Assembly: GCF_900101545.1 (NCBI RefSeq)
Contig: NZ_FMZU01000001.1
Coordinates: 408,076 to 472,075, forward strand
Direction: 5' to 3'
DNA length: 64,000 nucleotides
Source of the DNA: Variovorax sp. CF079
GTDB lineage: Bacteria > Pseudomonadota > Gammaproteobacteria > Burkholderiales > Burkholderiaceae_C
The notes under the pieces were generated by a model. That model was not told the DNA's origin. It ran no database searches and saw only the letters and a list, made by a program, of their open reading frames with translations. How positions within the stretch are numbered: position 1 is the first letter of the stretch; every line of letters begins with the position of its first letter. A program made the translations under genes and the position numbers. Positions 38,701-46,686 of this stretch are shown here, piece by piece.

Positions 38701-39223
38701 TGGCCAGCGTCTGCTCGGGCGTCTGCACGCCGGGCTCCATGCGGATCAGGTAGCCGACGTCCTTCTGCACCTGCTGGTTGAGGCCGACGAGGAAGTCGAT
38801 GGTGCGCTTCGTCTTGCGGTCGATCTTCTCGAGGTAGGCCGCGACCAGCGGCGTGGCAGGGTCGGCCACGAGGTAGGGCGCGAGTTCCTGCGCCTGCGAT
38901 TCGGTGTACTTGAAAGGGAAGTTCTCGGCCTGCGGCTCGAGGAAGAAGTCGAAGGGGTTGTAGACCGCCATCTCGACCACGAGGTCGACCGTGACCTTGA
39001 ACCCGCGCGTCTTCTCGGGGAACACCAGCCGCGCCTGGTAGTTCGCGAACGGGTCCTGCTGCCAGTTGATGAAGTGCTGCTCGGGCTCGACGCGCAACGA
39101 ATACGAGATCACGTTGCTGCGGCAATGCGGCGCGGGGCGCAGGCGGATCACCTGCGGTCCCAATTGCACCGGGCGGTCGTACTTGTAGTGGGTGACGTGG
39201 TGGAGAGCGGCGTGGATGGACAT
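35720..39223 (-). CDS. Large transglutaminase-fold protein with DUF2126 domain
   Basis: This 1167-residue protein begins with a transglutaminase-like N-terminal domain and a catalytic core with C180 (NASGSCRDSGW), H229 (DLHAWCEVY) and D245 (GLDATSG). The remaining about 850 residues match the DUF2126 layout, including GGEPTYVATSDRDAPEWN and GGGNHFVLGG. It has no signal peptide, so it is probably cytoplasmic. It is divergent from the comEC remnant and the second ATP-grasp gene. Confidence 0.88.
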   Translation of the reverse strand: MSIHAALHHVTHYKYDRPVQLGPQVIRLRPAPHCRSNVISYSLRVEPEQHFINWQQDPFANYQARLVFPEKTRGFKVTVDLVVEMAVYNPFDFFLEPQAENFPFKYTESQAQELAPYLVADPATPLVAAYLEKIDRKTKRTIDFLVGLNQQVQKDVGYLIRMEPGVQTPEQTLANASGSCRDSGWLLVQLLRHCGLAARFVSGYLIQLTPDVKALDGPSGTTVDFTDLHAWCEVYLPGAGWIGLDATSGLMAGEGHIPLACTPTPSSAAPIEGAVDEAEVDFAHEMKVTRIHESPRVTKPYTDDQWAEVLALGEAVDARLNAGDVRLTMGGEPTYVATSDRDAPEWNTDALGPTKRGYATELVHKLRAEYGQGGFLHFGQGKWYPGEQLPRWALSIFWRADGQPLWHKPELFADERTPTHYTSEDARRFTSALAHKLGLTDRFVQPGYEDVYYYLWRERRLPVNVDPFDSKLDDELERVRLRRVFTQKLDAVIGYMLPIEAANADTDAPALAGPGWKTGPWFLRDDRMYLVPGDSPMGYRLPLDSQPWVSKGDYPYLVERDPTAPRAPLPASTLFRARYEGGLAGAPVDLGAVPYDFGVPQQAPSALRFQAAHGNPAAARAAAASSDPTATREPRRGESAHWITRSALCVEVRDPRRANGPAAEKVGSASGVLYVFMPPLARLEDYLDLVAAVEATAEQLGVQIVIEGYPPPRDPRLKMLQVTPDPGVIEVNIHPAANWRELVDHTEFLYNAAFETRLSAEKFMTDGRHTGTGGGNHFVLGGATPADSPFLRRPELLASLLLYWHNHPSLSYLFSGMFIGPTSQAPRVDEARNDQLYELEIALREIARNREIHGQNMPAWMVDRTLRNILVDVTGNTHRSEFCIDKLYSPDSATGRLGLLELRAFEMPPHARMSIAQQLLLRAFIARFWDEPYKAPATRWGTELHDRFLLPTFVKMDFEDVISEMRQAGFAFDPDWFAPHFEFRFPLVGQVQAMGVELSLRNALEPWHVMGEEGSAGGTVRYVDSSLERIEVRVTGLNESRHVVTVNGQVLPLQPTGTVGEFVAGIRYKAWNPPSALHPSIGVHAPLTFDLVDTWMKRSLGGCQYFVAHPGGLSYESFPVNANEAESRRHSRFSRMGHTPGLLRTPPATIELAGSREFPFTLDLRRG

Positions 39224-39345
39224 TTTTTCTCGGAACGTCGAGGTTGCCTCGGAGTGAGACGCATACTAGCCCACACGGTTAGCAATTAGCGCGCCACAGA
39301 GAGCGTGTAAGGGAGCGATTGCAGCATGTCATCAGGGATCGTTGC

Positions 39346-39777
39346 GTGACGCCGGGCGGGGAGCCGCGCGGCCTGGCTTTCTTTGCCGCCATGGCCGGCT
39401 CGGTGCTGGGCGCTGCGCTCCAGTTGCAGTTGCAGTTGCAGTTGCAGCAGGCGGCGCTGTGACATGGTGGTGTTTACGCCGGGGTGCTGTTGGCCGCGGT
39501 CGCTGGCGGGCTGTTGCTGCGGGGATTGCGACGCTCGGCCCTGGCCATGCTGCTGCTCGGCGCGATGGCCGGCGCCGGCCTTGCGGGCTGGCGCGCGACC
39601 GCCTATGCGGGTGATGCGCTGGCGCCCGCGCTCGAGGGGCGCGACCTGCAGGTGGTGGGCATCGTTTCGCAGATGCCGCAGCGCGGCGATGGCGCCGTGC
39701 GCTTTCTCTTCGACCTCGAATCGGCGCGCTGGGCCGGCGGTAACGACCGCGGCATGCCGCGCGTGCCCCCGCGAATG
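39346..39777 (+). pseudogene. comEC: comEC 5' fragment (interrupted and truncated)
   Basis: The frame from GTG 39346 reads like the start of ComEC/Rec2, the DNA-uptake channel. It has hydrophobic helices (LAFFAAMAGSVLGAAL, then LLAAVAGGLLLRGLRR) and the soluble segment DLQVVGIVSQMPQRGDGAVRF. An in-frame TGA follows Ala-Ala-Leu at 39460-39462, and similarity ends near VPPRM at about 39777. The remaining 600 or more residues of ComEC, including the channel and MBL-like domain, are missing. The tail runs into the promoter area of the ATP-grasp gene. Confidence 0.72.
39421..39444. repeat. Hexanucleotide tandem repeat (CAGTTG)4
   Basis: Four CAGTTG units are read as Gln-Leu in the comEC remnant, directly before its in-frame stop. 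This is the second type of hexamer expansion in this 10-kb region. Confidence 0.85.
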
Positions 39778-39874
39778 CCAGCGCCGGACCGCGAAACGCT
39801 ACTGGCACCACGTTGTTCCCTAGAAGCACTGGCCCTGAACTTGCTAAGCTACGCCCAAGGAGATTGGTCGTCCC

Positions 39875-41383
39875 ATGCACAAATTCGACGAGATGTACGA
39901 GCAGCTGCCCTACCATGGCGCAGCGGTCCGAAACCACTACAAGCGCTACGACCAATGGCTCGCGAAGCAGCCCGGCGAGGTGATGCGATCGCGGCGCGAG
40001 GAGGCGGAAATGATCTTCCGCCGGGTCGGCATCACCTTTGCCGTGTACGGCGCGAAGGACGAGGACGGTTCGGGCACCGAGCGCCTGATCCCCTTCGACC
40101 TGCTGCCGCGCATCATTCCCGCGCACGAGTGGGAAAGCATGGAGAAGGGGCTGGTGCAGCGCGTGACCGCGCTCAACCGCTTCATCCACGACGTCTACCA
40201 CGGGCAGGAGATCGTCAAGGCCGGCGTGGTCCCCTCGGAGCAGATCTTCAACAACGCGCAGTACCGCCCCGAGATGGTGGGCGTGAAGGTGCCCAACGAC
40301 ATCTACTCGCACATCTCTGGCATCGACATCGTGCGCGCGCCGGACGCGGCCGGCAATGGCGAGTACTACGTGCTCGAAGACAACCTGCGGGTTCCCAGCG
40401 GCGTGAGCTACATGCTGGAGAACCGCAAGATGATGATGCGGCTCTTTCCCGAGCTGTTCAGCCAGAACCGCGTCGCGCCGGTGGCGCACTATCCCGACCT
40501 GCTGCTCGAAACCCTGCGCGCCTCCGCGCCGCCCGCGACCGCCGAGCCCACCGTGGTGGTGCTCACACCCGGCATGTACAACAGCGCCTACTTCGAGCAT
40601 GCCTTCCTCGCGCAGCAGATGGGCGTGGAGCTGGTCGAAGGGCAGGACCTCTTCGTCAAGGACGACTTCGTCTACATGCGCACCACGCGCGGCCCGCGGC
40701 GCGTCGACGTGATCTACCGCCGCGTCGACGACGACTTCCTCGACCCCGAGGTGTTCCGCCCCACGTCGACGCTCGGTTGCGCCGGCCTCATGCGCGCTTA
40801 CCGCGAGGGCAACGTCGTGATCTGCAATGCGGTCGGCACCGGCGTGGCGGACGACAAGTCGATCTACCCCTACGTGCCGAAGATGATCGAGTTCTACCTC
40901 GGCGAGAAGCCGATCCTCAAGAACGTGCCCACCTACATGTGCCGCAACAAGGAGGAACTCGACTACACGCTGGCCAACATGAAGGACCTGGTGGTCAAGG
41001 AAGTGCACGGCGCCGGCGGCTACGGCATGCTGATCGGCCCGGCGGCGACGCATGCCGAGATCGAGGACTTCAAGAAAGCCGTGCTCGCCAAGCCCGACGG
41101 CTACATCGCGCAGCCCACCTTGAGCCTGTCGACCTCGCCCACCTTCGTGGAGGCCGGCATCGCGCCGCGCCACATCGACCTGCGCCCCTTCGTGCTCTCG
41201 GGCAAGGAAGTGCAGATGGTGCCCGGCGGCCTCACGCGCGTCGCGCTCAAGGAGGGCTCGCTGGTCGTCAATTCGTCGCAGGGCGGCGGCACCAAGGACA
41301 CCTGGATTCTCGAAGGGGACCGCCGCACCAAGCCGCGCTCGGAATCGCAGTCGCAATCGCAATCGCAAACCCAAGTGGGTTGA
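39875..41383 (+). CDS. Circularly permuted type 2 ATP-grasp protein
   Basis: This 502-residue protein is the stand-alone counterpart of the ATP-grasp half fused at 32870-35566. It shares segments such as VVLTPGMYNSAYFEHAFLAQQMGVELVEG, DNLRVPSGVSYMLENR and the basic C-terminal HIDLRPFVLSGKEVQMVPGGLTRVAL. The family is predicted to form an amide or peptide bond using ATP. Its last 12 residues are Ser-Gln repeats, like the tail of the transglutaminase-fold protein at 31854-32867. The alpha-E gene follows 18 bases later. Confidence 0.92.
   Translation: MHKFDEMYEQLPYHGAAVRNHYKRYDQWLAKQPGEVMRSRREEAEMIFRRVGITFAVYGAKDEDGSGTERLIPFDLLPRIIPAHEWESMEKGLVQRVTALNRFIHDVYHGQEIVKAGVVPSEQIFNNAQYRPEMVGVKVPNDIYSHISGIDIVRAPDAAGNGEYYVLEDNLRVPSGVSYMLENRKMMMRLFPELFSQNRVAPVAHYPDLLLETLRASAPPATAEPTVVVLTPGMYNSAYFEHAFLAQQMGVELVEGQDLFVKDDFVYMRTTRGPRRVDVIYRRVDDDFLDPEVFRPTSTLGCAGLMRAYREGNVVICNAVGTGVADDKSIYPYVPKMIEFYLGEKPILKNVPTYMCRNKEELDYTLANMKDLVVKEVHGAGGYGMLIGPAATHAEIEDFKKAVLAKPDGYIAQPTLSLSTSPTFVEAGIAPRHIDLRPFVLSGKEVQMVPGGLTRVALKEGSLVVNSSQGGGTKDTWILEGDRRTKPRSESQSQSQSQTQVG
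41344..41370. repeat. Short TCGCAA hexamer repeat
   Basis: About four near-identical Ser-Gln hexamers end the ATP-grasp gene. On the coding strand this is the same word (TCGCAA) that is expanded in the transglutaminase-fold gene 9 kb away. Confidence 0.8.
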
Positions 41384-41401
41384 TCAGGGGAGCACCACAG
41401 C

Positions 41402-42358
41402 ATGTTGTCACGCACCGCCGATCACCTCTACTGGATGTCGCGCTACACCGAGCGGGCCGAAAACACCGCGCGCATGCTCGACGTCAACTACCAGACCTCG
41501 CTCTTGCCGCAATCGGCCGAGGTTGCCAAGTACGGCTGGCAGGGCCTGCTCTCCATCAGCGAGCTGCTGCCCTTGTTCAACGAAAAGCACGAGCACATCG
41601 TGCCCGACGAGGTGATGGAGTTCATGGTCAAGGACGAGTCCAATCCCTCGTCGATCCTTTCGTGCCTCCGAGCCGCGCGCGAGAACGCGCGGGCCGTGCG
41701 CGGCGCGCTCACCACCGAAGCCTGGGAGACGCAGAACACGACCTGGCTCGAGGTCAACCGCATGCTGCGCGCCGGCGAATTCGAGCGCGACCCGGGCCAG
41801 TTCTTCGAATGGGTCAAGTTCCGCTCGCACCTCTCGCGCGGCGTGACCCTGGGCACCATGCTGCAGGACGAGGCCTTCCACTTCTCGCGCCTGGGCACCT
41901 TCCTGGAGCGCGCTGACAACACGGCACGCCTGGTCGACGTGAAGTTCCATGCGCTCAACAGCGAGTTCTTCGGCACCGCCACCGAGGAAGACCAGGAGTA
42001 CGACTTCTATCACTGGAGCGCGATCCTGCGCAGCGTCTCGGCCTTCGAGGTCTACCGCAAGGTGTACCGCGACGTGATCAAGCCTGAACGCGTGGCCGAG
42101 CTCCTGATCCTGCGCGCCGACATGCCGCGTTCGCTGCATGCGAGCCTGGTCGAAGTGGTGAGCAATCTTGCGAAGGTGCAGAACGACCAGAGCGCGGAGA
42201 CGCAGCGGCGTGCGGGGAAGCTGCTTGCCGATTTGCAGTACGCGCGGGTCGATGAGATTCTGGCGACGGGACTGCATGCCTATCTGACGCAGTTTCTCGA
42301 TCGGGTGAATGAGTTGGGGTGGCGGATCAGTCAGGACTTTTTGGTGCCTGGGCACTGA
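41402..42358 (+). CDS. Alpha-E domain protein (DUF403)
   Basis: This 318-residue all-helical protein begins MLSRTADHLYWMSRYTERAENTARML, the signature start of the alpha-E family, and repeats a related helix at FLERADNTARLVDVKFHAL. It is the usual partner of circularly permuted ATP-grasp proteins, and here it sits directly after one. The last 60 codons are visibly less GC-rich than the rest. A small transglutaminase-fold gene and an Anbu-type protease gene, which I recall often follow such pairs, are not found downstream. Confidence 0.92.
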   Translation: MLSRTADHLYWMSRYTERAENTARMLDVNYQTSLLPQSAEVAKYGWQGLLSISELLPLFNEKHEHIVPDEVMEFMVKDESNPSSILSCLRAARENARAVRGALTTEAWETQNTTWLEVNRMLRAGEFERDPGQFFEWVKFRSHLSRGVTLGTMLQDEAFHFSRLGTFLERADNTARLVDVKFHALNSEFFGTATEEDQEYDFYHWSAILRSVSAFEVYRKVYRDVIKPERVAELLILRADMPRSLHASLVEVVSNLAKVQNDQSAETQRRAGKLLADLQYARVDEILATGLHAYLTQFLDRVNELGWRISQDFLVPGH

Positions 42359-42407
42359 GCATTTTTCGACTGCGAGTCGGCGACTACGGCGCGCTGTGGG
42401 CGCAAGT

Positions 42408-43157
42408 TCATCGACCTGTAGGACCGACTCTAAACACCGATGGGCGATTCAAAGCAGACTTTCCGGTCCGCCACGGATTCGATGGTGATTCATTGTTGGG
42501 TGCATCGTGCCGTTCCCTATGAAACACATAGGGCGAACGGAACATGATGTCCGGCGCATAGGCCGCCATGCGCCGTGACTCTACCTTCGAGCGGCCAAAG
42601 CGGCCCTGATAGTACGCGGCCATCGTCGGCTCAGCCAAACGGTACTGCTTGCGAATTTGACCGAGCAGTTCGTGGTTATAGGGCTCCTTTCGCGCCCAGT
42701 CGGCGAGCGACGCATCGGGCGAATCGTGTTCTGGTTTCGCGGGTCATCGTCGCTTACCTGCGCGATGAAATCGTCGGACTTCGTTGCTTCCGGAACCGCG
42801 AAGATCGCGTACTGATCGCCTCTCCATCCGTATGGAGTTTCATCAACGACCAGGCGATAGCCGGCTTGGCTGACTTTCCGCCAGTACGCGCTTCGGTGCG
42901 AGAAGTTGCCGGTCTTCGGCTGCTTGTCGAATGCCAGACGGATCCGCTGTGAGCGCATCGCCGCCGGAGATGTCGAGATCCGAGGGCCCAAGGACCAGTT
43001 CACTGGTCACGCCGGTCGGGATCGCGGGTGGGGAATATAGGTAGGGGATGTCCTTGCGTGGCGAGGGGTTGAGGCTCGCCCGCCAACAGGTCGAAAATGC
43101 AATCTTCGCATCGCGTGGCAATTGCAGGGATGACGGACTAGGCTGGCACCGGCCCAA
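42408..43157 (-). pseudogene. Decayed gene with at least two frameshifts
   Basis: Three minus-strand frames continue one another. The first runs from about 43157 and ends near SDLDISGGDAL, and the second takes over near 42955 (RIRLAFDKQPKTGNFSHRSAYW). The third takes over near 42717 (DASLADWARKEPYNHELLGQ) and runs to the stop at 42408. Together they give a soluble protein of about 230 residues with segments GYRLVVDETPYGWRGDQYAIFAVPE and YYQGRFGRSKVESRR. I do not recognise the family. Base composition is lower in GC than the flanks, suggesting transfer. This also accounts for most of the 850-base stretch without an intact gene. Confidence 0.6.
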
Positions 43158-43206
43158 GCGCCTATTTGGCCGGCGATGTGCGGGCTAGCCATGGAGGCAA
43201 TGCGCG

Positions 43207-44034
43207 ATGAAAAACGATGTCAACACGAAGGCGCGACTTGCGTTCGTGGCGTTCCTGCTTGTGTCGATTCTCGCTGGGGCAATCTGGTATTTTGTTTCCG
43301 TAAGCGATTATGTGAACTATCAGATTTCTACCGAGGAGTCCGTCTCCGGCCTCATTGCCGATGCTCCTGTCGAATTCCACGGCGTTGATGTGGGAAGGGT
43401 GAAAAGCGTCAAGCTGGTCCGGTCGAATTCAGTGAGTATTTTGTTGAGTATCGACAAGACCGCTCCGATTACCTCGGCCAGCGTCGCCACGATCACCTCG
43501 CGTGGACTCGCTTCGCGAGGATTCACCGGCTACGTCTACATTGCTATCGAAGACGTCGGCATCGATTCGCGGCCGCTGGCAGCACGGCCGGGCGAACTTT
43601 ATCCGACAATACCGACGGCGCCGTCGAAATCAATGACGCTCGATGGGACGCTGACTCAGATGAATGAGAATGTCCAAGCCGTCACTGAGCTGCTGCAATC
43701 GACATTCGACGAGAAGACCATCGCATCGCTGAAGCAATCGGTCGACAGCTTGCAGCAAGTAACCAAGGTACTGGCAGAAAATACCAGGAAGCTGAACTCG
43801 ATCGTTGCCAATACCGAGCGCGCGAGTCATCGTCTGGAGCCTCTGCTGGAATCGAGTCATGACACAGTGAGAGCGCTTCAGACGCAAATCCTGCCTGAGG
43901 CTCACAAGACTCTGTCCAATCTCGATGCGCTGTCCAGTTCCCTCTCCGGCGTGGCGACCAGGATCAATCGAGACCCGTCGATCTTGATTCGCGGCACCAG
44001 GCCTCCACCGCTTGGGCCCGGGGAAGAAAAATGA
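43207..44034 (+). CDS. MCE/MlaD-domain protein
   Basis: This 275-residue protein has an N-terminal transmembrane anchor (about 11-31), then one MCE domain (about 35-120; VEFHGVDVGRVKSVKLV) and a helical coiled-coil region (about 140-250). MCE proteins form rings that carry lipids across the periplasm. The usual ATPase and permease genes are absent here. Codon use is less GC-rich than nearby core genes. Its stop overlaps the start of the next gene (ATGA). Confidence 0.85.
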   Translation: MKNDVNTKARLAFVAFLLVSILAGAIWYFVSVSDYVNYQISTEESVSGLIADAPVEFHGVDVGRVKSVKLVRSNSVSILLSIDKTAPITSASVATITSRGLASRGFTGYVYIAIEDVGIDSRPLAARPGELYPTIPTAPSKSMTLDGTLTQMNENVQAVTELLQSTFDEKTIASLKQSVDSLQQVTKVLAENTRKLNSIVANTERASHRLEPLLESSHDTVRALQTQILPEAHKTLSNLDALSSSLSGVATRINRDPSILIRGTRPPPLGPGEEK

Positions 44035-44639
44035 AGGGAAGTATGGCGAGGGCGGCGCTGGTTGCGCTATGTGCCATCCTGCTTTCGGGCTGTGCCCTGT
44101 TGTCGCCGGTCGAGACTGCCGCCAAGAAACATGTGCTGAGCAGCATCCCACTCGACCTGCCCAACGAACGGACTCGCTCCGCGACCCTGTTGGTTCTGGT
44201 TCCCGAGACCCATCCGGTCTATGGCACGACGCAAATGGCCTATACCACCCAGGTCCATCAAATCGCGTATTTCAGTCGGAATGAATGGGCGGAAACACCA
44301 GCGCAGATGATGCTGCCTCTGATCGTCAAGACAATTTCGAATACGCACTATTTCAGCGAGGTCCGGTCGCCTCCTCATTTTGGTCGCCACACTTTCGCTC
44401 TTCGCACCGAAATCCTGGAGCTCAAGCAGGACTTCACTTCAGACCCGGCGATACTGCAGCTCACGATACGCTTCCATCTAAGTCGCGAGGCAATGAATCG
44501 GGTTATCGCGACCAAGGAAGTGTCGGTGCGCGAACCCTTGCGGGAGAGAAATCCCTCCGCCGGGGTCGCGGCGGCCAATGAGGCTGCGGGAAAAGTATTG
44601 CGGGAACTCGCCAGGTTCGTGGTCGAGAAAGCGGGTTAG
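44031..44639 (+). CDS. ABC-type transport auxiliary lipoprotein (PqiC-like)
   Basis: This 202-residue lipoprotein has a lipobox-type LSGC (near residue 20). The body is a PqiC/DUF330-type domain (LVLVPETHPVYGTTQMAYTTQVHQIAYFSRNEWAETPAQMM). PqiC-like lipoproteins are outer-membrane partners of MCE proteins in lipid transport. It is translationally coupled to the MCE gene. Its stop codon overlaps the stop of the converging cytochrome gene. Confidence 0.83.
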   Translation: MKGSMARAALVALCAILLSGCALLSPVETAAKKHVLSSIPLDLPNERTRSATLLVLVPETHPVYGTTQMAYTTQVHQIAYFSRNEWAETPAQMMLPLIVKTISNTHYFSEVRSPPHFGRHTFALRTEILELKQDFTSDPAILQLTIRFHLSREAMNRVIATKEVSVREPLRERNPSAGVAAANEAAGKVLRELARFVVEKAG

Positions 44640-45187
44640 GGCAGCATTTTGCGCAAAGTATCGTCCTTGAATACGAAATGATGCCTCAGTGCCGCGCCCA
44701 CATGGACGAATATGACAAGCACGAGCACATAAGCGAGCCACTTGTGGACATCGATGAGTCGCTGAAACAGATGGTCGTCGCGAGGAAGGAAATCAGGCAG
44801 CGTGAAAAAGCCAAAGAACGATACCGGGATGCCAGCGGCGGAAGACATGAGCCAACCAGTCATCGGCAAGACGAACATCAGTGCGTAAAAGGAGAGATGG
44901 ACGAATCGGGCGGCGATTTTTTGCCAATCAGGCAGGTGTGCAACCAGTTGCGGGAGCACATTCGTCAAACGCCAGCCCAAGCGCACCGCGAGCAAGACGA
45001 GTACCAGCAAGCCAAGCTCCTTGTGGTAGAGAATCAGCGTGATCTTTTTTGTATTGAAGCCGACATCTGGAAGCGTGACCATGTAGATGCCCAATGCCAA
45101 AAGTCCGATGACAAGAAAAGCCATCAACCAGTGGAGCAGGATCGCAACAGCGCCATAGCGGTCCTCGGTGTTCTCGATCGGGGTCAT
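44636..45187 (-). CDS. Cytochrome b561
   Basis: This 183-residue, four-helix di-heme membrane cytochrome is predicted to move electrons from quinol to the periplasm. Likely heme ligands are the His in AILLHWLMAFL, LYHKELGLL, RFVHLSFYALMF and VHKWLAYVLVLVIFVHVG. It starts four bases after the glpK stop on the same strand and could be read with the glpR-glpK transcript. Its composition, however, belongs to the lower-GC segment. Confidence 0.9.
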   Translation of the reverse strand: MTPIENTEDRYGAVAILLHWLMAFLVIGLLALGIYMVTLPDVGFNTKKITLILYHKELGLLVLVLLAVRLGWRLTNVLPQLVAHLPDWQKIAARFVHLSFYALMFVLPMTGWLMSSAAGIPVSFFGFFTLPDFLPRDDHLFQRLIDVHKWLAYVLVLVIFVHVGAALRHHFVFKDDTLRKMLP

Positions 45188-45191
45188 GGCA

Positions 45192-46685
45192 TCAAACCAG
45201 CGTCGCCCTCCGCACCGCCAGCTCCCACCGCTCCATCTTCTCCTCAGCCTTCACCCGGCTCAGGGTAGGCATGAAGCGCCGTTCGACGCGCCACTGCTTC
45301 GACAACTCACTCAGGTCGCGGTACACGCCGGTCGAGAGTCCTGCCAGGTAAGCCGCACCGAGCGCCGTGGTCTCGATGACCTCCGGCCGTACCACCGGAA
45401 TCCCCAGCAGATCCGCCTGGAACTGCATCAGCAGATCGTTGACGGCCGCGCCGCCGTCGACGCGCAACTCCGCCACCGGCGTGCCGCCCGCGGCGACCGC
45501 ATCGCGGCTCATGGCCTGCAGCAGCGCGGCGCTCTGATAAGCAATGCTCTCCAGCGCCGCGCGCGCGATGTGCGCGACGGTGGTGCCGCGCGTGAGGCCG
45601 GTGATGGTGCCGCGCGCGTCGGCGTTCCAGTAGGGCGCGCCGAGGCCGGTAAAGGCCGGCACCATCATCACGCCGCCCGCATCGGGCACGCTCTCGGCCA
45701 GCGCCTGCACCTGTGCGCTGCCCTGGATGGCCTTCAAGCCGTCGCGCAGCCACTGCACTACCGCGCCGCCGACGAACACGCTGCCTTCCATCGCGTACTG
45801 CGGCTGGGCGCTGGTCTGCGCCGCGCTGGTCACGAGCAGGCCGTTCTGCGAAGGCTGGAAGGCGCCGCCGGTGTGCATCAACAGGAAGCAGCCGGTGCCA
45901 TAGGTGTTCTTGGCCATGCCGGCCTCGAAGCAGGCCTGGCCGAAGAGGGCGCTTTGCTGGTCGCCCGCCACGCCGCCGACGGGCAGGCTGCGCTGGAACA
46001 GGCCCGCGTCGGTGTCGGCAAAGTGCGCGCTCGAAGGCTTCACCTCGGGCATCAGCGAGGCGGGGATGTCCAGCGCCTTCAGCAGATCGGCATCCCACTG
46101 GTTGCTGCGGACATTGAAGAGCATGGTGCGCGAGGCGTTGCTTACGTCGGTCACATGCACCTTGCCACCGGTCAGTTGCCAGATCAGCCAGCTGTCGACG
46201 GTGCCGAAGGCCAGCTCGCCGCGCTCGGCCGCGGCGCGTGCGCCGGGCACGTTGTCGAGCAGCCAGCGCAGCTTGGTGCCGGAGAAGTAGGCGTCGATCA
46301 CGAGACCGGTTTTGTCGCGGATGGTGTCGGTCATGCCGTCTTCGCGCAGCCGTGCGCACAGCGGCTCGGCGCGCCGGTCCTGCCAGACGATGGCGTGGTG
46401 CACCGGCTGGCCGGTCTTGCGGTTCCACAGCACGGTGGTTTCGCGCTGGTTGGTGATGCCCAGCGCGTGGATGTCGCTCGCTGTGAGCTTCGCTTTAGCG
46501 AGCACCTCGCGCGCGGTCGCGAGCTGGCTGGTCCAGATCTCCACCGGGTCGTGCTCGACCCAGCCGGGCTGCGGGTAGATCTGCGTGAGCTCTTGCTGGG
46601 CGATGGCGACGATGCGGCCTTCGCGATCGAAGACGATGCTGCGGGAGCTCGACGTGCCCTGGTCGAGGGCGAGCAGGTAGGTCAT
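45192..46685 (-). CDS. glpK: Glycerol kinase
   Basis: The 497-residue FGGY-family kinase converts glycerol to glycerol 3-phosphate. Visible are the start [19 protein letters not shown], the substrate segment [16 protein letters not shown], and the FGGY signature [27 protein letters not shown]. It follows the glpR-like gene with only one base between, so both are one operon. It works with glpD and the ABC importer encoded on the opposite strand. Confidence 0.97.
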   Translation of the reverse strand: MTYLLALDQGTSSSRSIVFDREGRIVAIAQQELTQIYPQPGWVEHDPVEIWTSQLATAREVLAKAKLTASDIHALGITNQRETTVLWNRKTGQPVHHAIVWQDRRAEPLCARLREDGMTDTIRDKTGLVIDAYFSGTKLRWLLDNVPGARAAAERGELAFGTVDSWLIWQLTGGKVHVTDVSNASRTMLFNVRSNQWDADLLKALDIPASLMPEVKPSSAHFADTDAGLFQRSLPVGGVAGDQQSALFGQACFEAGMAKNTYGTGCFLLMHTGGAFQPSQNGLLVTSAAQTSAQPQYAMEGSVFVGGAVVQWLRDGLKAIQGSAQVQALAESVPDAGGVMMVPAFTGLGAPYWNADARGTITGLTRGTTVAHIARAALESIAYQSAALLQAMSRDAVAAGGTPVAELRVDGGAAVNDLLMQFQADLLGIPVVRPEVIETTALGAAYLAGLSTGVYRDLSELSKQWRVERRFMPTLSRVKAEEKMERWELAVRRATLV

Positions 46686-46686
46686 C

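Noticed and set aside
35657..39289. A 1210-codon open frame on the plus strand, opposite the DUF2126 protein
   Set aside because: It is the antisense of a clearly real protein gene. Long antisense frames are expected in high-GC DNA, and the translation lacks any recognisable motif.
42367..42379. Small palindrome CGACT-GCG-AGTCG after the alpha-E gene
   Set aside because: The stem is only five base pairs and the T run is on the wrong side for the alpha-E gene.
42294..45182. 12-bp direct repeat TTCTCGATCGGG near both ends of the lower-GC segment
   Set aside because: Both copies lie inside coding sequence, CGATCG words are common here, and the positions do not match the segment edges. It is probably chance, not an attachment site.
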